From Verrucomicrobiales bacterium (GTDB taxonomy: Bacteria > Verrucomicrobiota > Verrucomicrobiia > Verrucomicrobiales > DEV007), in the NCBI GenBank assembly GCA_002684575.1, contig NYVP01000010.1, positions 33,041-39,482 on the forward strand: 6,442 nt of DNA, given 5' to 3'. The position numbers and the translations under genes were made by a program. Below the pieces are notes generated by a model that was given only the letters and a program-made list of their open reading frames with translations, ran no database searches and was not told the DNA's origin. Position 1 is the stretch's first letter, and the number at the start of each line of letters is the position of its first letter. Below, one piece after another: positions 1 to 6,267 of the stretch.

Positions 1-3000
1 AGTGATGATGGTAATGCTAGGCAATCCAGAAATGCTGACTGGTCTTATAAAAGCAGTGACAATCCAGTTCAGTATCATTCTGAATGGTTGATGCGGTCGC
101 GAGAGCAGGATTATGATTACAGCAATTTTATTGAATTCGTTAAGGCTATTGGAACTCGAAACTTTGATGAAGAATCAATCAGTAGAATGGCCGACAGGGA
201 TATGCTTTGCATTAACGCCGCTGTTCGAGGATACGATGCTGACTGGGATACAATTACATTAAATCGTGGAAAAAATGCCTATTTTTACAGACCAATGGGA
301 GGTAAATGGATGTTGATTCATTGGGATGGTGATAGGGTTTTTGGGAATGCTGGAGAAACATTTCTAGGCGGGCTAAGCGGAATTCGAACTTATTTTGATA
401 AGCCTTATATCAGAAGGCATTTGAATTATTATTTAACTGAGCTTTTAACCAAGTTGACTAAAGATTCGGCCTTAACTGAAGCATGGATGCAATTCGAGAC
501 AGAGGCCGTTGCCGGAACTGGAATTTCTATGACATCAAGTCATTATAGGAATTGGTTTAGATCAAGAGAAAGAGCTGCTCAGAATTTCATTGGAAGTCCA
601 TTCAGGACAGATTTTAAGATTAATACGAAAAATTCACCTACCAGTAATTCAAATTTAATCCTGAATGGAACAAGCCCATCGACTGTTTATGACATTCGAA
701 TTGCAGATCAATTTGCTGCTCAGTGCGAGTGGACAAGTACTACGGCTTGGACGCTTAGTGGTATAAAACTGAAGGAAGGTCAGAATGATTTAATTGTTGA
801 GGGAGTTAATCATGAAGGAAAAATAGTTTATATAGAAGAGTTTAAAATTACTAAGAGGGCAGATTCGCCACCAGTCATTTTCGTGGATTCAAGCCCATCT
901 TCACGCAATCTAATGATGACTGATTCTATCGAATTTGATGCTTCTGCAAGTTTTGATCCTGAAGGTACAGAAATTGTTTATAGTTGGTCTCTCACTCCAG
1001 AATCTGGCACGTCAATTTCAGCGAATCAAGCAAATGCAATTATATCTTTCTCAAAGCCTGGGCGTTATATTTTAAATCTTGAAATAAATGACCAAGATGG
1101 GAGTAAGTCTAATACAGCTAGGGAAATTGTTGTATACGGCGACCAAGGGTTTAGTTCATTTAAAGATGACTACTTGGATGATTATTGGGAGTTACAAAAC
1201 ATAGATATTGAGGATAATACTCCAGAACGCGCCGTTTATAACCTTGAGACTTTAGAAGGGCAGCTTCATATAAGAATTCCAGGATACCGAGATTTTCCAT
1301 TAGGGTTACCTAATGTTCAATTACCTGAAGCTAAAAGTTATATAAAATTGACAGATGAATGGAAATATAATGATAAGAATGAAAATATTGGCACTGATTT
1401 TTCATCTCTAGAATATGATGATTCTGGATGGTCAACTGGGTCTGGAATTTTCGGAGTTGATACTGGGACTTTTCCAGCTCCCGGACTTCAAACTCCTTTA
1501 CAACGAGATTCTACAAATAATTTACTGACCTATTATTTTAGGAAAGAGTTTGAATTCAACGACGATCCTATCGGTTCGATGATAAATATAGAGGCTATCC
1601 TTGATGATGGTGCTCGATTTTGGATAAACGGACAAGAAATAACTAGAGTTCGTCTACCTGCATACCCTGAAGAAGTAAATTGGAAAACACGAGCAAGTAG
1701 CAATATTCCCTTCAGAGATGAGAAAAAACTTTTACCAATCACCTCCATTGATGGGTCAGGTTTTTTGGTTGAAGGAAAGAATTTATTTGCAATAGATCTT
1801 CACAACTCAAGCCCTGGAAGTTCTGATGTTGTTGTTGGAGCTACTCTAGATATTGCGGCTCAGCCAGCAGGTGCTGGTGGTGGAGGATTGGGGGGAACGA
1901 TTCATCCATGGGTGAAGCGAGACTTGCCTGATAATGAAGATTGGATGCTTCAAACAAAGCTCGATTTATATGGTCTCCAATTTGGTGATTTTATGACAGG
2001 TTTAATGATTGAGGTTGAGCGCGAAGGTATGCGTTTTCGGTATGGATTAGGTAATAAATCTGGAAATCAGTTATCTGTTATTCAGGTTACTCCAGCTGCA
2101 ACAACAGGGGCTTTGTTTTCATCGGACTATAAACTGACCAGTGATATGGTTATTCGGATAAGGAGAGAGGCGAATGATTTGGTTTTTGAATGGCGTCCTC
2201 AAAACGTGTTTGAAGAAGTTTATCGATTAAGTCTTCCTGGAGGTAGCAAAATTATTGATGGAGGACCGTTCGCTGCTACCCAGACTCCATTAGAACTGAA
2301 CGTAATGTTCGATTATGTTTTATTGTCTTTACCATCCTCTGCATCAATTCATTCAGGTGATTTGGTGGTTTCTGAACTGATGTATAAGCCCGAGGGTGGA
2401 GAGCAATATGAATTCATTGAATTGTTTAATTCGAGTGAGGACTCAATCGTCCTGGATGGATTTAGATTTACTGATGGAGATCCATTTTCTGAATATGTTA
2501 TCGATAAAGTTTCGATTGAACCGGGTTCATATAAATTATTAGTAAAAAATTTAGAGGCATTCAGATCTAAGTATGGATCAGATTTAGATGACCTAATTAT
2601 TGGTGAATGGGGTGAGGGTAGTCTAAGTAATGGAGGTGAGGTAATTACTCTTACTGATAGTGAGGGTTTAGTTGTTTTTTCTTTTGATTATAACGATTCT
2701 GTTCCATGGCCGGTATCACCAGATCAGGATGGGACGTCATTGATATTACTTGATCCCATTTCTGGAGGCCTCTCAAATCCATTAAATTGGACTGCTAGTG
2801 TCTCTGTTGGGGGATCGCCTGGAAGAATAGAGACAACTTCACCTTTCCTGAGTTGGATGAAGGATAGAGAACAAATAAATCCGCTTGCTGTGAAAGAGGG
2901 CGAAGTTATTAATAATCTTCTAACCTATGCATTTGGATTGGATTTAATAGACTTTAATTCTGTAGAAGCTGTGCCTTCACATAGTTCAGTTATTATAGAA

Positions 3001-3231
3001 GGAGAGGAGTACTTAAGTCTTAGGTTTCTTCAGCGTATTAGAGATAATGCACTTAAATATACTATAGAATTATCTAACGACGGGAAAAATTGGATTGATG
3101 CTAACAATCAAATGGTGATGGTTACAGAAACTTTTATTGAGGATGTTGTTAAAGTGTTAACTTATAGAATGAAAGAACCAGTTGGCTCTACAAATAAGAC
3201 ATTCCTTAGAGTTTCGGTGGAATATAATTAA
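1..3231 (+). CDS. CotH-like multidomain surface/secreted protein, 5' end missing
   Basis: The frame is open from base 1 to a TAA at 3229-3231, giving 1076 residues with the N-terminus (and any signal peptide) outside the window. Residues 1 to about 190 resemble the C-terminal half of CotH-type kinase-like domains: HSEW near 26, an N-A-Y-F-Y-R segment, then W-D-G-D-R-V-F-G at 108-115, matching the family's WDxDxxxG acidic metal-site motif. Next come an Ig-like linker (about 195-285), a PKD-like domain (about 290-380, with FDASASFDPEG), a concanavalin/LamG-like region split into two parts (about 386-440 and 633-780) around a jelly-roll domain (about 445-620, with ILDDGARFWINGQEI), a Gly-rich linker (623-632), a lamin-tail domain (about 785-930, starting VVSELMYKPEGG) and a C-terminal block (about 947-1076). 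Some CotH proteins are protein kinases; whether this one is active is unknown. The added domains suggest binding to carbohydrate or matrix outside the cell, which is inference. It converges on lipB with a 7-bp gap. Confidence 0.82.
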   Translation, partial: SDDGNARQSRNADWSYKSSDNPVQYHSEWLMRSREQDYDYSNFIEFVKAIGTRNFDEESISRMADRDMLCINAAVRGYDADWDTITLNRGKNAYFYRPMGGKWMLIHWDGDRVFGNAGETFLGGLSGIRTYFDKPYIRRHLNYYLTELLTKLTKDSALTEAWMQFETEAVAGTGISMTSSHYRNWFRSRERAAQNFIGSPFRTDFKINTKNSPTSNSNLILNGTSPSTVYDIRIADQFAAQCEWTSTTAWTLSGIKLKEGQNDLIVEGVNHEGKIVYIEEFKITKRADSPPVIFVDSSPSSRNLMMTDSIEFDASASFDPEGTEIVYSWSLTPESGTSISANQANAIISFSKPGRYILNLEINDQDGSKSNTAREIVVYGDQGFSSFKDDYLDDYWELQNIDIEDNTPERAVYNLETLEGQLHIRIPGYRDFPLGLPNVQLPEAKSYIKLTDEWKYNDKNENIGTDFSSLEYDDSGWSTGSGIFGVDTGTFPAPGLQTPLQRDSTNNLLTYYFRKEFEFNDDPIGSMINIEAILDDGARFWINGQEITRVRLPAYPEEVNWKTRASSNIPFRDEKKLLPITSIDGSGFLVEGKNLFAIDLHNSSPGSSDVVVGATLDIAAQPAGAGGGGLGGTIHPWVKRDLPDNEDWMLQTKLDLYGLQFGDFMTGLMIEVEREGMRFRYGLGNKSGNQLSVIQVTPAATTGALFSSDYKLTSDMVIRIRREANDLVFEWRPQNVFEEVYRLSLPGGSKIIDGGPFAATQTPLELNVMFDYVLLSLPSSASIHSGDLVVSELMYKPEGGEQYEFIELFNSSEDSIVLDGFRFTDGDPFSEYVIDKVSIEPGSYKLLVKNLEAFRSKYGSDLDDLIIGEWGEGSLSNGGEVITLTDSEGLVVFSFDYNDSVPWPVSPDQDGTSLILLDPISGGLSNPLNWTASVSVGGSPGRIETTSPFLSWMKDREQINPLAVKEGEVINNLLTYAFGLDLIDFNSVEAVPSHSSVIIEGEEYLSLRFLQRIRDNALKYTIELSNDGKNWIDANNQMVMVTETFIEDVVKVLTYRMKEPVGSTNKTFLRVSVEYN

Positions 3232-3242
3232 TATCTAATTAT
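3224..3242. repeat. AT-only inverted repeat spanning both convergent stop codons
   Basis: ATAATTA (3224-3230) and TAATTAT (3236-3242) are perfect 7-bp inverted arms around a 5-base loop. The TAA of the CotH-like gene (3229-3231) and the TAA of lipB (3239-3241, - strand) both lie mainly inside the arms. The stem has no G or C and no following T-run, so it does not look like a standard intrinsic terminator. It may be a by-product of two facing TAA stops in AT-rich DNA. Confidence 0.4.
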
Positions 3243-3922
3243 TGAACTTTATAGAGTAGTGAAAGTTCCTCTGAAAGATACTTGAAAGCATTATCTGAGA
3301 ATTCTTGTAAATCCACTTTACTTCCAGTTTCTTTTTCAATGTTCGTTACTTCTGCATCCTTGATTCCACATGGAGTGATCTCATTAAATGGAGATAGATC
3401 GCCATTTACATTAATGGCAAAACCATGCATTGAAACCCATTGACGAACTCCAACTCCAATTGAGGCTATTTTTCGACTATTACACCATACTCCTGTTAGC
3501 CCATCCTTGGTGTTTGCTTTGATACCGTAGTGAAGGCAAGTGTTTACCAAAGAATTTTCTATAGACCTTAAATAAATGTGAAGATCTTGCTTATAGTTTT
3601 TGAGATCGAGAATTGGATAACCAATTAATTGACCTGGTCCATGATAGGTAGCCTTTCCTCCTCGATTTGTGATAAAGAGGGGATGAGGGAGGCTAGCTGG
3701 TTCATCAGGAAGGCTGCTATGATCTTTGGTTCTTCCAATGGTATATACTGGTTCGTGCTCCAAAAGAAGGACTTGATCATTTATCTCTCCTTCAATTCTT
3801 AATTGAACTTTATTATTTTGAATTTCTAACCCCTCACTATAAGAAACCCTACCTAACCAATATTTTTCAATTTTATTTTCCTTCACTTCAAAAAAAATAG
3901 CAGAGTTAAATATTTCCTTCAT
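3239..3922 (-). CDS. lipB: Octanoyltransferase LipB (lipoate biosynthesis)
   Basis: LipB moves octanoyl from acyl carrier protein to a lysine on lipoyl domains of dehydrogenase complexes and the glycine cleavage H protein; LipA then inserts sulfur. It acts in the cytoplasm. The 227-residue length is normal. Visible family marks are LEHEPVYTIGR (54-64), RGGKATYHGPGQ (87-98), GVWCNSRKIASIGV (144-157) with the expected active-site Lys151, HGFAINV (166-172) and TPCGI (183-187) with the acyl-accepting Cys185. Both catalytic residues are present, so it should be active. The ATG at 3920-3922 lies 17 bp inside the end of ruvC and no clear Shine-Dalgarno precedes it, so translation may be coupled to ruvC; a GTG at codon 13 is a less likely start. 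It is the last gene of the - strand run. Confidence 0.96.
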   Translation of the reverse strand: MKEIFNSAIFFEVKENKIEKYWLGRVSYSEGLEIQNNKVQLRIEGEINDQVLLLEHEPVYTIGRTKDHSSLPDEPASLPHPLFITNRGGKATYHGPGQLIGYPILDLKNYKQDLHIYLRSIENSLVNTCLHYGIKANTKDGLTGVWCNSRKIASIGVGVRQWVSMHGFAINVNGDLSPFNEITPCGIKDAEVTNIEKETGSKVDLQEFSDNAFKYLSEELSLLYKVQ

Positions 3923-4415
3923 TAGTATTATTTTGAAGGCTTTTCTTCGAGGAGTAAAGATGAGCTAAGCCGACTGCTAATGCATCAGCAGCATCGCTTT
4001 GAGGGGTTTCCTCGAGAGAAAGTAGTGCTCTTATCATGAAGGCTACTTGTTCTTTTTTGGCAGCACCTTTTCCAACCACTGCTTGCTTCACTCTTTTAGG
4101 AGCATATTCGAAGATTGGTATACCTTTTGAAGCAGCAGCTATTATTGCAGCTCCTCTTGCGGCTCCTAAAGTTATTGCGGTTTTATAGCTTTGAACATAA
4201 ATCACTGCCTCAACAGCACAGACATCTGGTTTGTGAATTTTAATAATACCATTCAACTCGTCGTTAATATTCACCAAGCATGATGATTGGTTAAGTTTTG
4301 CAGGAGATTTGATTACTCCAAAAGTTAACGCCTTGATAGAATCTCGATTTTCTTTTTTTTCTAGTACAGCAAACCCTGTGTTTCTCAAACCAGGGTCTAT
4401 TGATAGGATTTTCAT
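3906..4415 (-). CDS. ruvC: Crossover junction endodeoxyribonuclease RuvC
   Basis: RuvC cuts Holliday junctions symmetrically, working with the RuvAB branch-migration motor in recombination and repair. From the ATG at 4413-4415 the protein is 169 residues, close to the usual size. It opens MKILSIDPGLRNTG, the standard RuvC/RNase H-fold start, with Asp7. The other expected metal ligands are Glu69 (AVEAV), Asp141 and Asp144 (SDAADALAVGLAH). The basic run KQAVVGKGAAKKEQV (110-124) matches the conserved DNA-contact region. A GTG at 4442 would add nine residues and overlap the helicase gene; the ATG is preferred because it puts the catalytic Asp at position 7 and sits one base after the helicase stop, with AGGAG about 14 bases upstream. 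At the site of E. coli Phe69, the residue thought to wedge into the junction, this protein has Ile72 followed by Tyr73. No ruvA or ruvB is in the window. Confidence 0.95.
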   Translation of the reverse strand: MKILSIDPGLRNTGFAVLEKKENRDSIKALTFGVIKSPAKLNQSSCLVNINDELNGIIKIHKPDVCAVEAVIYVQSYKTAITLGAARGAAIIAAASKGIPIFEYAPKRVKQAVVGKGAAKKEQVAFMIRALLSLEETPQSDAADALAVGLAHLYSSKKSLQNNTNEGNI

Positions 4416-4416
4416 T

Positions 4417-5637
4417 TTATCGTCTTCTTCTCCTGCTCCCACCTCTTTTTTTAGACCTGAAAATTTTTGCTAATTTTTCAGGAGTAGGTGCATCTTCATC
4501 TAGAAGAGTTGTGTACTGATAATTGAAATTATCTAGTTTTCGTTTTTCAATTTTTTGATCGATATAGGTCTCAACTGCCTTAGCGTGATCTAATTCATCA
4601 GCAGATAACAGAGTAAATGCGTCGCCTTCGCGGTTTGCTCTTCCTGTTCTGCCGATTCGATGGACATAATCTTCTGCATTTTCAGGTACCTGATAATTAA
4701 TAACATGAGAAACATTACTAATATCAATACCTCTGGCGGCTAGGTCCGTGGCAATAATAACATCGAATTTTCCATCTTTAAAACCATCTAAAGCTTTTTC
4801 TCTATCCTTTTGCCTAATATCTGAGTGCATAACAGTAATAGAATAGTCAGGTTCTTGTTCTTTTATGTTAGAGGCCAAGCTATCAGCATCTTTCTTTGTG
4901 CGAGTGAAAATCATTACACTTTTGAAGTGTGTTTGCTTGAGAAGTTCCATGAGAAGCTCCTCTCTCTGACCTATGGCAACTGGATAAAAAGCGTGGCTAA
5001 TAGTCTCAGCTACACTCTGACGTTTTCCAATTTCTACTTCTTTTGGATTTGCTAATGCCCACTGGGCAAGACTTTCTATCGCTGAGGGCATTGTAGCCGA
5101 AAAGAACAAAGTTTGTCTTTTTCTTGGGGTACGTTTTACAATTTTCCTCACATCCGGAAGGAACCCCATATCGAGCATTCGATCCACCTCATCCAGTACT
5201 AATATTTCTATTTTATCAATTCTGACAATGCCCTTATCCATTAAATCGATCAGTCTCCCGGGTGTAGCGATCAAAACATCAACACCTGATTTTATACCAT
5301 CGATTTGCTTGCCGTAACCAACACCGCCATGAACTAATAAATATTTCAAATTAGTTTCTTTACCCAGAATATTGAAATTATCTAAAACCTGAGATGCCAA
5401 CTCTCTAACAGGCTCAAGTATGAGGCATCGAAGTTCTCCATGATTTTCTAGCTTGTGTAATATAGGTAAAGCGAAAGCGGCTGTTTTACCCGTTCCTGTT
5501 TGGGAAGCACCTATTACATCATTTCCCTCAATCACCAGTGGAATAGATTTCTCTTGAATAGGGGTAGGTTTCTCGTATCCGGCTTTGTTAATACCTTTCA
5601 GTACCTTTTTACATAGGCCTAATTTATCAAATCCCAT
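4417..5637 (-). CDS. DEAD-box ATP-dependent RNA helicase, RhlE type (motif II reads DEVD)
   Basis: This 406-residue protein has the full DEAD-box helicase core that unwinds short RNA duplexes using ATP in ribosome assembly, mRNA decay or cold adaptation. Motifs in order: Q motif (Phe3, Gly20-Tyr21, PTPIQ 24-28), I ASQTGTGKT (44-52), Ia PVRELA (76-81, usually PTRELA), GG (104-105), Ib TPGRL (125-129), II DEVD (149-152, usually DEAD), III SAT (180-182), IV VMIFTRTK (241-248), V ATDLAARGID (296-305) and VI HRIGRTGR (326-333). It ends in a short basic tail, KRGGSRRRRR, as in RhlE-type proteins, likely to aid RNA binding. The ATG at 5635-5637 follows TTAGGAG with a short 3-base spacing. All ATP-contacting Asp, Glu, Lys and Arg residues seem intact, so activity is expected. 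The exact subfamily (RhlE versus SrmB/CsdA) is a judgement from length and tail. ruvC starts one base after its stop. Confidence 0.93.
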   Translation of the reverse strand: MGFDKLGLCKKVLKGINKAGYEKPTPIQEKSIPLVIEGNDVIGASQTGTGKTAAFALPILHKLENHGELRCLILEPVRELASQVLDNFNILGKETNLKYLLVHGGVGYGKQIDGIKSGVDVLIATPGRLIDLMDKGIVRIDKIEILVLDEVDRMLDMGFLPDVRKIVKRTPRKRQTLFFSATMPSAIESLAQWALANPKEVEIGKRQSVAETISHAFYPVAIGQREELLMELLKQTHFKSVMIFTRTKKDADSLASNIKEQEPDYSITVMHSDIRQKDREKALDGFKDGKFDVIIATDLAARGIDISNVSHVINYQVPENAEDYVHRIGRTGRANREGDAFTLLSADELDHAKAVETYIDQKIEKRKLDNFNYQYTTLLDEDAPTPEKLAKIFRSKKRGGSRRRRR

Positions 5638-5640
5638 AAT

Positions 5641-5690
5641 CTCCTAACAACAGAAAGGAGGGTTAAGCAATGATCAAGATTTTTGTTGTT
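5641..5690 (-). promoter_or_regulatory. Helicase leader: Shine-Dalgarno with possible masking structure
   Basis: Read on the - strand, the 58-bp gap before the helicase holds its Shine-Dalgarno AGGAG (complement of 5641-5645), three bases before the ATG. Upstream, CTCCT (complement of 5656-5660) lies within CCCTCCTTTCT, which looks like the anti-SD tail of 16S rRNA and can pair with AGGAG across a 10-base loop. A second pairing, AACAACA (5684-5690) with TGTTGTT (5646-5652), uses that loop, so the two could form a pseudoknot or alternate. Control of helicase translation is inference; the stems are only 5 and 7 bp. Confidence 0.3.
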
Positions 5691-5695
5691 TAGTT

Positions 5696-6238
5696 TTACG
5701 TAGAGGCTTCTCCCCTAGCCATTACGACTTTACCCGTACGAACCGTCTCAATTATTTCAAATTTGGATAACAATCTGATCGCGGCATTTACTTTATCAGA
5801 ATCACCGTGAATCATTGCAATAATTGATTTTTCTGTCAGATCAACAGTCTTACTATTAAAATGCTTAATGATTTGAAGTATCTCACCTCGCTGATCAGGA
5901 GAACATAGGATTTTAACCAAAGCCAGTTCTCTTGTTACAGAATTCTTTTCCTGATGTTCATAGCAATGGATGACATCGATTAGCTTATTACATTGCTTAA
6001 TAATTTGTTCAAGACCCGAGGGGTCACCGCTTATTCCAAGCGTAAGCCTTGAAAATTGAGGGTCTCTTCCGTGTGATACAACAACAGAATCAAGGTTATA
6101 AGCTCTTCTCGCAAAAACCTGACATATGCGCATGAGAACTCCTGGCTGGTTGTTAACGAGCATGCTTAAAGTATGTCCACCTATAATGTCTGGTGTAGGT
6201 GGGAGTTTTGAATCAGTAGTGACAATTTTTTGAGTCAT
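5696..6238 (-). CDS. ilvN: Acetolactate synthase (AHAS) small regulatory subunit
   Basis: This is the regulatory subunit of acetohydroxyacid synthase (also named IlvH), which activates the catalytic IlvB subunit and usually carries valine feedback inhibition. The 180 residues contain an N-terminal ACT domain (about 22-95), starting HTLSMLVNNQPGVL, with RRAYNLDSVVV (44-54) and FSRLTLGISGD (62-72), and a C-terminal domain with REL-LVKI (103-110) and RTGKVVMARGE near the end. By alignment to E. coli IlvH, Asn30, Gly33 and Asn48 match Asn11, Gly14 and Asn29, residues linked to valine binding or response, so valine sensitivity is plausible. It has about 20 extra N-terminal residues, Pro-rich (LPPTPD), ahead of the ACT domain. 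The ATG at 6236-6238 lies 29 bp after ilvB and has no clear Shine-Dalgarno, which fits translation following ilvB. Confidence 0.95.
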   Translation of the reverse strand: MTQKIVTTDSKLPPTPDIIGGHTLSMLVNNQPGVLMRICQVFARRAYNLDSVVVSHGRDPQFSRLTLGISGDPSGLEQIIKQCNKLIDVIHCYEHQEKNSVTRELALVKILCSPDQRGEILQIIKHFNSKTVDLTEKSIIAMIHGDSDKVNAAIRLLSKFEIIETVRTGKVVMARGEAST

Positions 6239-6247
6239 GGTGAAACT

Positions 6248-6260
6248 TTGATTTAATCAA
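6248..6260. repeat. 13-bp palindrome in the ilvB-ilvN gap
   Basis: TTGATTTAATCAA is a perfect palindrome of 6-bp arms around one central base, filling much of the 29-bp gap between ilvB and ilvN. It could be a small protein-binding site or a weak hairpin, but a palindrome of this length in AT-rich DNA may be chance. Nothing seen in the sequence links it to a known regulator. Confidence 0.3.
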
Positions 6261-6267
6261 TTTTGTT

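Noticed and set aside
1533..1748. 71-codon open frame on the - strand
   Set aside because: It lies fully inside the CotH-like gene on the opposite strand, resembles no family I recognise and has no context as a gene.
88..3231. TTG at 88 as the true start of the CotH-like gene
   Set aside because: The same frame is open back to base 1 and the residues before 88 (DWSYKSSDNPVQYHSEW) fit the CotH domain, so the gene begins before the window.
4413..4442. GTG start for RuvC at 4442
   Set aside because: It would add MGAGEEDDK before the family-standard MKILSIDPG and overlap the helicase basic tail; the ATG at 4415 fits homologs better.
4825..5055. 76-codon open frame on the + strand
   Set aside because: It is antisense to the helicase core, whose motifs explain the sequence; its Cys- and Phe-rich translation looks like a reverse-strand shadow.
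6239..6267. Promoter or transcription attenuator between ilvB and ilvN
   Set aside because: Only 29 bp with one short AT palindrome; no -35/-10 pair, leader peptide or terminator is visible.
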